In this document: positions 56,274-64,000 of the stretch, in pieces
How the letters are laid out: every line of letters starts with the position of its first letter
How positions within the stretch are numbered: the first letter of the stretch is position 1
Assembly: GCA_937924855.1 (NCBI GenBank)
Contig: CALEYQ010000023.1
Coordinates: 35,233-99,232 of the forward strand
Length of the DNA: 64,000 bases
Reading direction: 5' to 3'
Origin: an uncultured Bacteroidota bacterium
GTDB lineage: Bacteria; Bacteroidota; Bacteroidia; JADZBD01
Notes under the pieces: generated by a model
Seen by the model: the letters and a program-made list of their open reading frames with translations, nothing else
The model's database searches: none
Told to the model about the DNA's origin: nothing
Position numbers and translations under genes: made by a program

Positions 56274-57041
56274 ATGATTACCGACACCCATTGTCATCTT
56301 TACCTACCTGAATTTCAGGATGATATATCTGATGTTGTGGCTCTTGCCCGAAAAAAAGGGGTTGCCCGGTTTTTTTTGCCCAATATTGATTCAGGCTCAA
56401 TTCCCACCCTTAAAAACCTTTGTTCAGCTTACCCCGGCGAGTTTTTCCCGCTCATGGGATTACACCCCTGTTCAGTTAAGGAAAATTACGCTAATGAGCT
56501 GGAAACCATTAAAAAAGAACTTTTTTCAGGAGGGTATTACGGAGTAGGGGAAATTGGCCTTGATTACTATTGGGATAAAACCTTTACCGATGCGCAAAAG
56601 GAGGTGTTCAGAACCCAGATCTCCTGGGCCATTGAACTAAAGCTTCCCATAATTATTCATACCCGTGACTCACTCGACGATGCACTCGAATTGGTTGAAG
56701 CTATGAAAACACCCGAACTGAAGGGAATTTTCCATTGTTTTTCAGGATCCCCTGACCAGGCAAAACGCGTCATGAATTTAGGAGGGTTTAAAATGGGAAT
56801 TGGAGGGGTTCTTACCTTTAAAAATTCGGGACTGGATAAAACGGTAGCCCAAATACCCCTTGAATACCTGGTATTGGAAACGGATGCCCCATACCTGGCT
56901 CCTGTTCCCTACCGGGGAAAAAGAAACGAACCTGCCTTTCTCGACGAAATTATCGGGAAACTGTCCGAGGTTAAATCTCTGTCCAGGGAGGAAATTATTT
57001 CAGTTACCCACCAAAATTCTTTGGAGGTTTTCGGGGTTTAG
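56274..57041 (+). CDS. TatD-family metal-dependent DNase
   Basis: Amidohydrolase-fold hydrolase of 255 residues, cytoplasmic; relatives act as 3'-5' exonucleases or on D-aminoacyl-tRNA. Metal ligands: DTHCHLYLPEF (His6, His8), GEIGLDYYWD (Glu), IIHTRDSLDDALEL (His), GIFHCFSGSPDQA (His), and ETDAPYLAPVPYRGKRNEP (Asp). All expected ligands are present. The asparaginase gene follows after 20 nt on the same strand and may be co-transcribed. Confidence 0.93.
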   Translation: MITDTHCHLYLPEFQDDISDVVALARKKGVARFFLPNIDSGSIPTLKNLCSAYPGEFFPLMGLHPCSVKENYANELETIKKELFSGGYYGVGEIGLDYYWDKTFTDAQKEVFRTQISWAIELKLPIIIHTRDSLDDALELVEAMKTPELKGIFHCFSGSPDQAKRVMNLGGFKMGIGGVLTFKNSGLDKTVAQIPLEYLVLETDAPYLAPVPYRGKRNEPAFLDEIIGKLSEVKSLSREEIISVTHQNSLEVFGV

Positions 57042-57061
57042 TATTCCTTTGTGCCCAAACT

Positions 57062-58087
57062 ATGGCGAAGAAATCTGAAATTTTACTCATTTATACCGGT
57101 GGTACCATAGGCATGATGCGCGATGAGGCATCAGGAACCCTTCGGCCTTTTGATTTTAAGAATATGAGCCGACATATTCCTGAAATTAAAAAAATTCCGG
57201 CCAATATTTCTACCCATTCCTTTAAAAATCCCATCGATTCATCAGATATGCAACCCAAAACATGGGTTGAAATTGCGGAAATTGTTTTTCGAAACTATAA
57301 AACATACGACGGGTTTGTGATTTTACACGGTTCCGATACCATGGCTTACACCGCCTCGGCACTTAGTTTTATGTTTTCAAACCTGAGCAAGCCCATTATA
57401 TTGACGGGTTCCCAACTTCCCATAGGTATTCTTAGAACCGATGGTAAAGAGAATCTGATAACCGCCATTGAAATGGCCTGCCTCAAAAACAAAAAAGGAT
57501 CTCTGCTGAAAGAGGTATGTATTTATTTTGAATACAAACTTTTTCGGGGCAATCGTTGCTTTAAGTTTAATGCCGACCAGTTCAATGCTTTTCAGTCTCC
57601 TAATTTCCCGGAGCTTGGAAACGCCGGTGTGGAAATTGTAATTAACGAAAAACTCCTCCTTAAACCCGGCAAAGGAAAACCTGGGTTGTTTTCAGAATTA
57701 AATGACCGCATCGGAGTATTAAAAGTATTTCCTGGCATGCGTCCTGATTTTGCCGGTTCTGTTCTTGAAAATAAAAACCTGAATGGAATTGTTCTTGAGA
57801 CTTTTGGGGCAGGTAATGCCACCCGTTCCTCCTGGTTTTTGAAAATGCTGGAACAAACAGTAAAAAGAGGGGTTCCCATTCTGAATATTTCCCAATGCCC
57901 GGCAGGAAAAATTGAACCGGGAAAATATGAAACCGGGGAGGGCTTGAAAAAAGCAGGAGTATTAAACGGTTCCGACCTCACTTTTGAAGCGGCCGTAACT
58001 AAAATGATGGTAGTCCTGGGATTGAAACTCAGCTATAAAAAAACCTGTGCTATGCTTACTGAAAGCATCCGCGGAGAAATGAGCTGA
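57062..58087 (+). CDS. L-asparaginase, type I
   Basis: Hydrolyses asparagine to aspartate and ammonia. The protein has 341 residues without signal peptide, hence the cytoplasmic type I. The two catalytic threonine motifs are ILLIYTGGTIGMM (about 8-20) and VILHGSDTMAYTASALSFM (about 88-106), the latter with the Thr-Asp pair. The Lys of the second triad is expected in the segment around GKENLITAIEMA to GNRCFKFNAD. It converges with the S41 protease 5 nt away, with no terminator visible between. Confidence 0.93.
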   Translation: MAKKSEILLIYTGGTIGMMRDEASGTLRPFDFKNMSRHIPEIKKIPANISTHSFKNPIDSSDMQPKTWVEIAEIVFRNYKTYDGFVILHGSDTMAYTASALSFMFSNLSKPIILTGSQLPIGILRTDGKENLITAIEMACLKNKKGSLLKEVCIYFEYKLFRGNRCFKFNADQFNAFQSPNFPELGNAGVEIVINEKLLLKPGKGKPGLFSELNDRIGVLKVFPGMRPDFAGSVLENKNLNGIVLETFGAGNATRSSWFLKMLEQTVKRGVPILNISQCPAGKIEPGKYETGEGLKKAGVLNGSDLTFEAAVTKMMVVLGLKLSYKKTCAMLTESIRGEMS

Positions 58088-58092
58088 TTTCT

Positions 58093-60180
58093 TTAATAAT
58101 CACCCATGATGTTGATGGTTTCCATCAAATAAGGGTCCTTCTTCAGATTTTTGTGCCAGTCCCGGTTTCTGTTTATCTTGATGGTATCAGTACCCCAGGT
58201 TTTTAAATCAGCACCCGGAGTAATAATGTCCATTCCTGAGATTTCTTCAAAAGCAGGATCGTACTTTTTATATTTTGTTTTCCTTTCTTTTTCCTGTTCG
58301 CGAAATTTGGAAAAATTCAGGGAATAGCTTGATAAATCTCTGTCCTTTTTCAGTTCAAGGGCCCATTCTTCAATAAGGCGGAATCGTTCTTCCTTATTAA
58401 CCCGCTGCTGACTTTGCTTTTTTAATTTTTGAATATCAGGCCCGCCTTTTACCGGAGCATAATTAGCTTTTGAAATCTCATCCCAGGGCAGGGGATAGTT
58501 TAAATCTTTTTCTCCTTCTTCCACATATTTGAAAACGTCAGGAAGAATAATGTCAGGTTCAACCCCCCTCAATTGCGTGCTTCCTCCGTTAATGCGATAA
58601 AACTTCTGGATGGTCAGTTTTACAGATCCTAATGGTTTCAGGGAATCGAAGGCGGCCATAAGGTAATCGTCGAGGTTCATGAACTGCTGTACGGTTCCTT
58701 TGCCAAAAGTTGCTTTACTGCCTATTATTATTCCCCGCTTGTAATCCTGAATGGCAGCAGCCAGAATTTCCGATGCGGAGGCACTGTTTTCATTTACCAT
58801 AATAGCCAGAGGACCTCCATAAACTATGGAGGGATCTTCATCGGCATAAACGAGAGGAGTACTCCGGTCGCGCTGCATAACCTGTACTACGGGACCCTTG
58901 CCGAAAAACAATCCGGCCATGCGGATTACATCATTCAGGGAGCCACCTCCGTTGTTGCGAAGATCAATGACCACCCCATCTACATTTTCACTTTTTAATT
59001 TTTCAAGCTCAATTTTTACATCACGGGAACAATTTCTGGCTCCCGACTTTCCAAAATCCGCATAAAAAGAAGGAAGGTGAATGAGTCCGATTTTCTTTTT
59101 TCCCAGAGTAACAATGGCTGAACGGGCATAGGTTTCTTCCAGAATCACCACATCCCGGATTATGGGAATTACTTTGATATCGCCGGAAGGTTTTTTAACC
59201 GTTAACCTTACCTCTGTGCCCTTTTTTCCTCTGATCAACTCAATGGCATCATCGAGTCGCATATCGGTAATATCAACGGGTTCTTTGTTTCCCTGGCCTA
59301 CTTTCAAAATGATATCGCCGGCTTTAAGTTCCCCCTGTTTATAGGAGGCCGATCCGGGAACGATACTTGAAACCCGAATGAATCCGTCACGCTCCACCAA
59401 CTGGGCTCCAATGCCCTCCAACTGACCGCTCATTTGAATGTCGAAATTCTTTTTGTCTTTCGGAGGGAAAAATTCGGTGTGCGGGTCGTGTAAATTGGCA
59501 ATGATGCTCAGGTACTGATTAAACCGGTCGTTTTTATTCAGCCGGGTAAGCCGGCGGAAGTAGTCTTCATTGGCTTTTAAAACTTTTTCCCTGGCATTGC
59601 GTTCCATTTCACTGAACTCTTCCGGTGTAGGAACCGTGGTGCCCAGGGAGTCTTTTTCTTCTATGGTATTTACGATACGGTTAAGAACCTGGAATTTCAG
59701 GGCCTTCCTCCAGGCTTCTTTTAACTCAGGAAGGGTATTGCTGTATTCGAGTTTTTTGGAATCCGTTTCAATGTTTTCGTCCAGGGTAAAATCAAAGGGC
59801 TTGTCCAGAATTTCCCTGAAAAAGCCATTAACATCATTAACTCTTTTGGTGATTAAATCATAACTGGTATGAAAAAAGGAAAACTCCCCCTGTGATATTT
59901 CGTCGTCTATTTTGTGCTTGTAAGCTCTTAGTTTTTCAACATCTTCTTTAAGGAGAAATTTTTTATTTACATCCAGTCTTTCCAGGTAAAGCTGAAGGAA
60001 CTTTTCCGAGAAATCATTGTTGTAGACTACGGGTTTATAATGAGCCTGGCTGAGGCTTCCGGTGAGCATCTGAAGCATAACTTCTTCCCGTACCGAACCC
60101 TTAAAAGGTCCAAAGGCTGCAATAAGGATTCCAAAGGCAAGTGCCGGAACCAGAATAAAATAGGTGGCTTTCTTTTTCAT
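58093..60180 (-). CDS. Carboxy-terminal processing protease (Prc/Tsp-like, S41)
   Basis: Periplasmic tail-specific protease of 695 residues, the long Prc type. Signal or anchor about 1-25 (MKKKATYFILVPALAFGILI). An N-terminal helical domain is followed by PDZ at about 230-320 (VPGSASYKQGELKAGDIILK), the S41 core with ENSASASEILAAAIQDYKRG and KATFGKGTVQ (Ser/Lys dyad, normal spacing), and a C-terminal helical domain ending near residue 695. The frame extends 17 codons upstream, but the signal peptide and a TACCTTTG box at 60191-60198 place the start at the ATG at 60180. Confidence 0.93.
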   Translation of the reverse strand: MKKKATYFILVPALAFGILIAAFGPFKGSVREEVMLQMLTGSLSQAHYKPVVYNNDFSEKFLQLYLERLDVNKKFLLKEDVEKLRAYKHKIDDEISQGEFSFFHTSYDLITKRVNDVNGFFREILDKPFDFTLDENIETDSKKLEYSNTLPELKEAWRKALKFQVLNRIVNTIEEKDSLGTTVPTPEEFSEMERNAREKVLKANEDYFRRLTRLNKNDRFNQYLSIIANLHDPHTEFFPPKDKKNFDIQMSGQLEGIGAQLVERDGFIRVSSIVPGSASYKQGELKAGDIILKVGQGNKEPVDITDMRLDDAIELIRGKKGTEVRLTVKKPSGDIKVIPIIRDVVILEETYARSAIVTLGKKKIGLIHLPSFYADFGKSGARNCSRDVKIELEKLKSENVDGVVIDLRNNGGGSLNDVIRMAGLFFGKGPVVQVMQRDRSTPLVYADEDPSIVYGGPLAIMVNENSASASEILAAAIQDYKRGIIIGSKATFGKGTVQQFMNLDDYLMAAFDSLKPLGSVKLTIQKFYRINGGSTQLRGVEPDIILPDVFKYVEEGEKDLNYPLPWDEISKANYAPVKGGPDIQKLKKQSQQRVNKEERFRLIEEWALELKKDRDLSSYSLNFSKFREQEKERKTKYKKYDPAFEEISGMDIITPGADLKTWGTDTIKINRNRDWHKNLKKDPYLMETINIMGDY

Positions 60181-60190
60181 ACAATCTTTA

Positions 60191-60198
60191 CAAAGGTA
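60191..60198 (-). promoter_or_regulatory. -7 promoter element of the Prc-like protease
   Basis: TACCTTTG on the minus strand, an exact match, 10 nt before the ATG at 60180. Confidence 0.6.
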
Positions 60199-60280
60199 GG
60201 GATATGCTAAAAACTGCCGGAATAAAGGCAACTAAAAGTGCCCTAAACCCGTCTTATCCAGTAAAATACCATATTTTGCC

Positions 60281-60288
60281 TATATTTG
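60281..60288 (+). promoter_or_regulatory. -7 promoter element of the SBBP-repeat protein gene
   Basis: TATATTTG, an exact match, 20 nt before the ATG at 60309. Confidence 0.55.
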
Positions 60289-60308
60289 AAAAGTTTAAAG
60301 CAAAAACC

Positions 60309-62819
60309 ATGCTCAAATCTATACTTGCAGCTCTTTTTCTCCTTGTTTTTACCCTTTCCCCTTCCCAGGTAAACATTCAGTGGTTCCAAACCAACACCAG
60401 CACCGGCAACAATACCGACCGGGCTATTGAAATGGTGGTGGATGCAGCCGGGAACTCCTATGTAACAGGCATTAAATGGGGAGGCTCCAATTTTGATATT
60501 GTCACGATTAAATACAGCCCGACCGGAACTCTGCTTTGGGAAAGGACATATAACGGTGCAGGAAACGGACTCGACGAGGGCAGGGGAATAGCCCTTGACG
60601 CTGCAGGACATGTTTATGTGTTGGGCTGGACAGCTGGAACCGGAAACAATTATAATTATGTAACTCTTAAATACCACGGTGTTACCGGAACTCAGATTTG
60701 GGCAAGGATTTTCAACGGCACCGGAAATTCCACCGACGATCCGTACGATATTGCAGTGGATGGAAACGCCAATATATTTGTTACCGGAGGAAGCGTCGGA
60801 AGTGGAACAGGCGAGGACTATGCCACCCTGAAATACGACTCGGCAGGAACCCAACAATGGGTTCGCACCTATTCCTTTACCGGTGCCAATATAGATAAGG
60901 CAAAAGCTCTGGCAGTTGATGCCTCCGGCAATTGTTATGTTACGGGATTTAGTTCAGCCGGAGGTTCCAACTTTGATTATGCCACCTTAAAATATGATCC
61001 CGCCGGAACTATGATGTGGGCTTCTGCTCACCGGTATAACGGCCCCGGAAACAACGACGATCAGGCCACGGCAATTGCGGTTGATAATGCCACTGGTAAT
61101 GTTTACATCACAGGATATTCCCGGAATATTCCCATTGTGGATTATGATTATGCCACCCTTATGCTGAATTCTTCCGGAGCCCAGCAATGGGTAATGCGCT
61201 ACGGCGGAACTGCAGCCGACCTTGACCGTCCTACCTCTATTGCCCTTGACGCTGCCGGGAATTGCTACATTACCGGAAAAGTAAAAAACAACGGAACGCT
61301 GGAAGACATGACCACGATTTCCTATTCGAATTCGGGTGCCCAGCGCTGGATTAATGTTTACAATTTCGCCAATAATTTTGATGAAGGGAAAGCACTTCGT
61401 CTGGATCCCACCGGCACTTATTTATATGTTTCAGGAACCAGCAATCACCCTTCATCCAATAACGATTTTATTACCATGAAGCTGCTTACCTCAAATGGTA
61501 ATTCGGTTTGGTCTATCAGGTATACCGGACCCGGCATTGGAGGTGATGTAAATTTCGATTTAAAGATCGATGCCCAGGAAAATGTATTTGTTTGCGGACA
61601 GGTTACCAATCCGGGTTCAGGATCAGATATTATTGTAATTAAATATTGCCAGCTTTTGGCAGATGCAGGTCCTGATGTTTCCATTTGCCTCAATGCATCA
61701 ACCCAACTCAATGCCACGGCTCCTAATGCTGTTGCCTGGTCATGGACACCTGCCAGCGGATTAAACAGCACTACCATTGCCAACCCTGTTGCTACTCCTA
61801 CGGCAACTACCACCTACATTGTTACCATAACGAACGCAAACGGTTGTACCGATTCTGATTCTGTTACCGTTACGGTTAATCCTTTGCCGGGTCCTTCCAT
61901 TAACGCCAGCGGACCCACTACCTTTTGTATAGGGGATAGTGTTACACTGAGTGGCCCTAATAATTACAATTATTTATGGAGCCCGGGCGGAGCCACTACC
62001 CAGTCTATTTTGGTAAATACCTCCGGAACGTATTCCCTTACCATTACAGATTCCAATACCTGCGCTGCTCAAAGTACCATTACCGTTACAGTTAATCCCC
62101 TGCCTACCGTAAGTGCAGGTGCGAACGACACCGTTTGTTTAAGTCAGACCGCCCAGCTCAATGCCAGCGGAGCCCAAACTTATGCCTGGACTCCGGGCAG
62201 CACGCTCAGCGACTCTCTCATAGCCAATCCTCAGGCCGGAATGGTTACCACAACCACTTATACCGTGGTGGGAACCGATGCTAACGGCTGTTCCAATACC
62301 GCCTCTGTTACCATAACGGTTATGCCTAACCCTCCTGTTCCCTCAATATCCTGGGCTAACGGAACCCTGACCTGTTCTCTTGCCGGTTATTCGTATCAAT
62401 GGTATACCATGGCTCCGGCAACTCCCATTCCGGGAGCTACCTCACAAACCTATATCCCAACGGTAAATGATACTTTTTTTGTCACGATTATCGACAATTT
62501 CGGATGTTCTACTTCATCTCCCGTAATTATTATTACGGATGTGGGAATCAGTGAAAGCGCTTTTGCGATGGGAATGAATTTGTTTCCCAATCCCAACATG
62601 GGACAATTTACCTTAACTTGGAATCAGAATTATTCCGGAAATCTGTTGTTTGAAATTTTCTCTATTGAAGGAAAAATGGTTTATCAGCACCGTGACATAT
62701 ACGGCAGCGGACAACAGTCTGAGAATATTTCTGTTATGGATTTGGATGCCGGACTGTATTTTATCCGACTTTCTGCTGAGCAGGGCTCAGGCACTATTAA
62801 ATTCAACTTGAAAAAGTAG
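60309..62819 (+). CDS. SBBP-repeat surface protein with T9SS type A sorting domain
   Basis: 836 residues. Signal peptide about 1-21 (ending LSPSQ). Residues 25-430 are about eight SBBP beta-propeller repeats of some 50 residues, each with a GNxYVTG core and a (F/Y)-x-(Y/T)-(A/V)-T-x-K-Y strand, for example GNCYVTGFSSAGGSNFDYAT. Three PKD/Ig-like repeats follow (about 440-730) with the recurring pattern CLNASTQLNA, ANGCTDSDSVTVTVNPLP. The C-terminal about 80 residues are a type A T9SS sorting domain: NLFPNPNMGQFTL, IFSIEGKMV and LDAGLYFIRL. Expected to be exported and cleaved at the cell surface. The frame is open 35 codons further upstream, but signal peptide and promoter box fix the start. 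Confidence 0.87.
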   Translation: MLKSILAALFLLVFTLSPSQVNIQWFQTNTSTGNNTDRAIEMVVDAAGNSYVTGIKWGGSNFDIVTIKYSPTGTLLWERTYNGAGNGLDEGRGIALDAAGHVYVLGWTAGTGNNYNYVTLKYHGVTGTQIWARIFNGTGNSTDDPYDIAVDGNANIFVTGGSVGSGTGEDYATLKYDSAGTQQWVRTYSFTGANIDKAKALAVDASGNCYVTGFSSAGGSNFDYATLKYDPAGTMMWASAHRYNGPGNNDDQATAIAVDNATGNVYITGYSRNIPIVDYDYATLMLNSSGAQQWVMRYGGTAADLDRPTSIALDAAGNCYITGKVKNNGTLEDMTTISYSNSGAQRWINVYNFANNFDEGKALRLDPTGTYLYVSGTSNHPSSNNDFITMKLLTSNGNSVWSIRYTGPGIGGDVNFDLKIDAQENVFVCGQVTNPGSGSDIIVIKYCQLLADAGPDVSICLNASTQLNATAPNAVAWSWTPASGLNSTTIANPVATPTATTTYIVTITNANGCTDSDSVTVTVNPLPGPSINASGPTTFCIGDSVTLSGPNNYNYLWSPGGATTQSILVNTSGTYSLTITDSNTCAAQSTITVTVNPLPTVSAGANDTVCLSQTAQLNASGAQTYAWTPGSTLSDSLIANPQAGMVTTTTYTVVGTDANGCSNTASVTITVMPNPPVPSISWANGTLTCSLAGYSYQWYTMAPATPIPGATSQTYIPTVNDTFFVTIIDNFGCSTSSPVIIITDVGISESAFAMGMNLFPNPNMGQFTLTWNQNYSGNLLFEIFSIEGKMVYQHRDIYGSGQQSENISVMDLDAGLYFIRLSAEQGSGTIKFNLKK

Positions 62820-63560
62820 CTACAGGTTTTCCAGCATTTGAACAACCTCTGCCCGTTTCCTTACCGAGACGGGCACGCTTTTTTGATCTGAAAGAAGTAA
62901 ATATCCTCCGTCGGTTTTTACAAACTCCCGAATGTGCAAGGTGTTCACGAGGTGTGATTGATGTACTCTGAAAAAACCACTTTGCGACAGCAGATCATCA
63001 AATTCTTTCAGGGTTTTAGACTGCAAATGGGTTTTTCCGCCGGCCAGAATTACACGGGTGTAATTTCCGTCGGCCTCAAAGCGAATGATTTCTTCCAGCG
63101 AAACCATTATTATTTTTTCTGTGGTATGGAGTGCAATTCGGCCCGGTTTGTTCCGAAAATTAAACAGGGCATCCTCCAGCCGACCCAGGGGGTTGTCGCT
63201 TCCCTTTTCTTTTTTGAATTTTTTCAGAGCCTTTTCCAGGTCATCGCTGTCGATGGGTTTCAGTAGGTAGTCAAGGGCGGAAAACCGGAAAGCCTTGACA
63301 GCATATTCATCAGAAGCCGTTATGAAAATTACACCGAAATCCCGGGACTTTACTTTTTCAAGTAAATCAAATCCGTCGCCATCGGGCATTTGAATGTCAA
63401 GAAACAACAAATCCGGTTTTTCGCTGTTTACCAGAGCAATACCTTCTTTCACATTGGCTGCTTCTCCAACGAGATCAATTTTATCTTCCAGAAGTTCAAG
63501 CTCCCTGCGCAGAAGGTCGCGGGCTTTTTTACTGTCGTCAATGATAACGCAACGGATCAT
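62820..63560 (-). CDS. LytTR-family response regulator
   Basis: 246 residues. Receiver domain about 1-120 with the acidic pocket IIDDS and the phosphorylation site Asp55 in LLFLDIQMPDGDGFDLL, Lys in YLLKPID. The LytTR DNA-binding domain is about 140-243 (SLEEIIRFEADGNYTRVILA, HQSHLVNTLHIREFVKTDGG). It starts 5 nt after the YfiR-like gene, so the two form one transcript. The histidine kinase that should phosphorylate it is not in the window; it may lie further upstream beyond 64000. The 3' end abuts that of the T9SS protein with no spacer. Confidence 0.93.
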   Translation of the reverse strand: MIRCVIIDDSKKARDLLRRELELLEDKIDLVGEAANVKEGIALVNSEKPDLLFLDIQMPDGDGFDLLEKVKSRDFGVIFITASDEYAVKAFRFSALDYLLKPIDSDDLEKALKKFKKEKGSDNPLGRLEDALFNFRNKPGRIALHTTEKIIMVSLEEIIRFEADGNYTRVILAGGKTHLQSKTLKEFDDLLSQSGFFRVHQSHLVNTLHIREFVKTDGGYLLLSDQKSVPVSVRKRAEVVQMLENL

Positions 63561-63565
63561 ATCGT

Positions 63566-64000
63566 TTAAATCTGAAAGCCAAGTTTAGCCAGTATGGTCG
63601 GAATTTTCAGGCGATTCTGGTCTACTACTCCCGGGTTATATTCAAATTTTAAGGTGTCGTCGTCGAGTGTGGCAAAACTAATGGCGGCTCCTTTTTTGGC
63701 CAGGCCCTCCCGTTCGGCTACCAGCAAAATTCCCTTTCCTTTGATTACCTCATTTAGGCTTTTTAACTGACTGCTTTTAGAACCGGGAAGAAAAACCAAA
63801 TGACAGGCGGAAGCTTCGGCAGGTGCATTTAATTTTTTAATGATGATTTGCTTTCCTTTGGCTTTTTTGTTTTGAGCCATTTGCTCCAGTTCTTTGATGA
63901 TCGGGCTATCACCAACTACTCCTATCACAAACGGGTCGTTGATGTCGGGCCATTCGATGTATTTTATAAAGTTGTAAATAAACAGGCTGTAAGATTTATA
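63566..64000 (-). CDS. YfiR/DUF4154-family protein, C-terminal part (cut by window edge)
   Basis: 145 residues visible; the reading frame continues past base 64000 with a codon boundary exactly there. The visible start reads YKSYSLFIYNFIKYIEWPD, the typical early segment of YfiR (DUF4154) proteins. It continues with PFVIGVVGDSPIIKELEQMA, CHLVFLPGSKSSQL, GILLVAEREGLAKKGAAISF and the closing RLKIPTILAKLGFQI. A GTG at 63928 would give a shorter frame, but it is internal. YfiR proteins are periplasmic and inhibit a membrane signalling protein (YfiN) in Pseudomonas. Here the partner gene is a LytTR response regulator, so the output differs. Confidence 0.88.
   Translation of the reverse strand, partial: YKSYSLFIYNFIKYIEWPDINDPFVIGVVGDSPIIKELEQMAQNKKAKGKQIIIKKLNAPAEASACHLVFLPGSKSSQLKSLNEVIKGKGILLVAEREGLAKKGAAISFATLDDDTLKFEYNPGVVDQNRLKIPTILAKLGFQI

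Noticed and set aside
60309..61620. Repetitive DNA resembling a tandem repeat array
   Set aside because: The repetition is at protein level (SBBP propeller repeats) with variable codons; no CRISPR-like or satellite structure.
1..64000. Mobile elements, CRISPR arrays, tRNA or rRNA genes
   Set aside because: No transposase or integrase, no regularly spaced identical repeats, and no cloverleaf in any of the short intergenic spacers that I could recognise by eye. A tRNAscan/Infernal search would be decisive and was not possible.

Overview
The window reads as one chromosomal segment of a Bacteroidota bacterium. The evidence is mutually consistent. There is a complete alternative complex III operon (actA-F) followed by coxBA. 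One secreted protein ends in a type A and another in a CHU_C/type B type IX secretion (T9SS) sorting domain. At least 23 exact copies of the Bacteroidota -7 promoter element TAnnTTTG lie just upstream of genes, and convincing Shine-Dalgarno sites are absent. I cannot place it below phylum or class. I see no rRNA, tRNA, CRISPR array, insertion sequence or phage gene. Almost all genes look intact and spacers are short, so this is mainly core genome with some lineage-specific envelope clusters.

Layout. 1-5.4 kb: lipB (cut by the window edge), a sugar-phosphate isomerase, a 37-residue membrane ORF, a LacI-type regulator, and lysS-gpsA. 5.5-9.9 kb: DUF4175 coiled-coil membrane protein, an anti-sigma-like ATPase and ybeY, converging on recJ. 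11.6-19.2 kb: L,D-transpeptidase, TM2 protein, beta-barrel protein, superoxide dismutase, small lipoprotein, S41 protease with dCMP deaminase, an EamA exporter, a small unknown protein and a SPOR protein. 19.4-30.8 kb: respiratory operon actABCDEF-coxBA, ending at a strong terminator. 30.8-36.2 kb: rlmN, a large CHU_C surface protein, ribE, metF. 36.3-41.7 kb: rimP-nusA-infB plus a DUF1571/LysM protein. 41.7-48.2 kb (minus strand): a six-gene envelope operon headed by a secreted YidD-like protein. 48.2-52.4 kb: polyprenyl diphosphate synthase, two MORN-repeat proteins, kdsB and an HU-CCDC81/SPOR protein. 52.4-64 kb: hemJ, thioesterase, a family 9 glycosyltransferase, three tandem paralogous lipoproteins, tatD, asparaginase, an S41 tail-specific protease, a T9SS-secreted SBBP-repeat protein, a LytTR response regulator and a YfiR-family protein cut by the right edge.

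How the parts work together. The act-cox block is a self-contained quinol-to-oxygen electron transfer module. The translation block (rimP, nusA, infB, lysS, ybeY, rlmN) and the envelope block (kdsB, hepta/octaprenyl synthase, GT9, L,D-transpeptidase, SPOR proteins, lipoproteins) are housekeeping.

The observations I consider most worth following are: (1) a recurrent arrangement in which TAnnTTTG ends exactly 4 nt before the start codon, four of six times GTG, predicting leaderless mRNAs; (2) a consensus promoter, a 17-codon leader ORF and an intrinsic-terminator-like hairpin in front of rimP-nusA-infB; (3) the secreted-YidD/TPR/M48 operon; (4) five convergent gene pairs whose stop codons interlock in exactly 4 nt. 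Several gene starts were moved downstream of the obvious longest frame because a promoter box or signal peptide argues for it.
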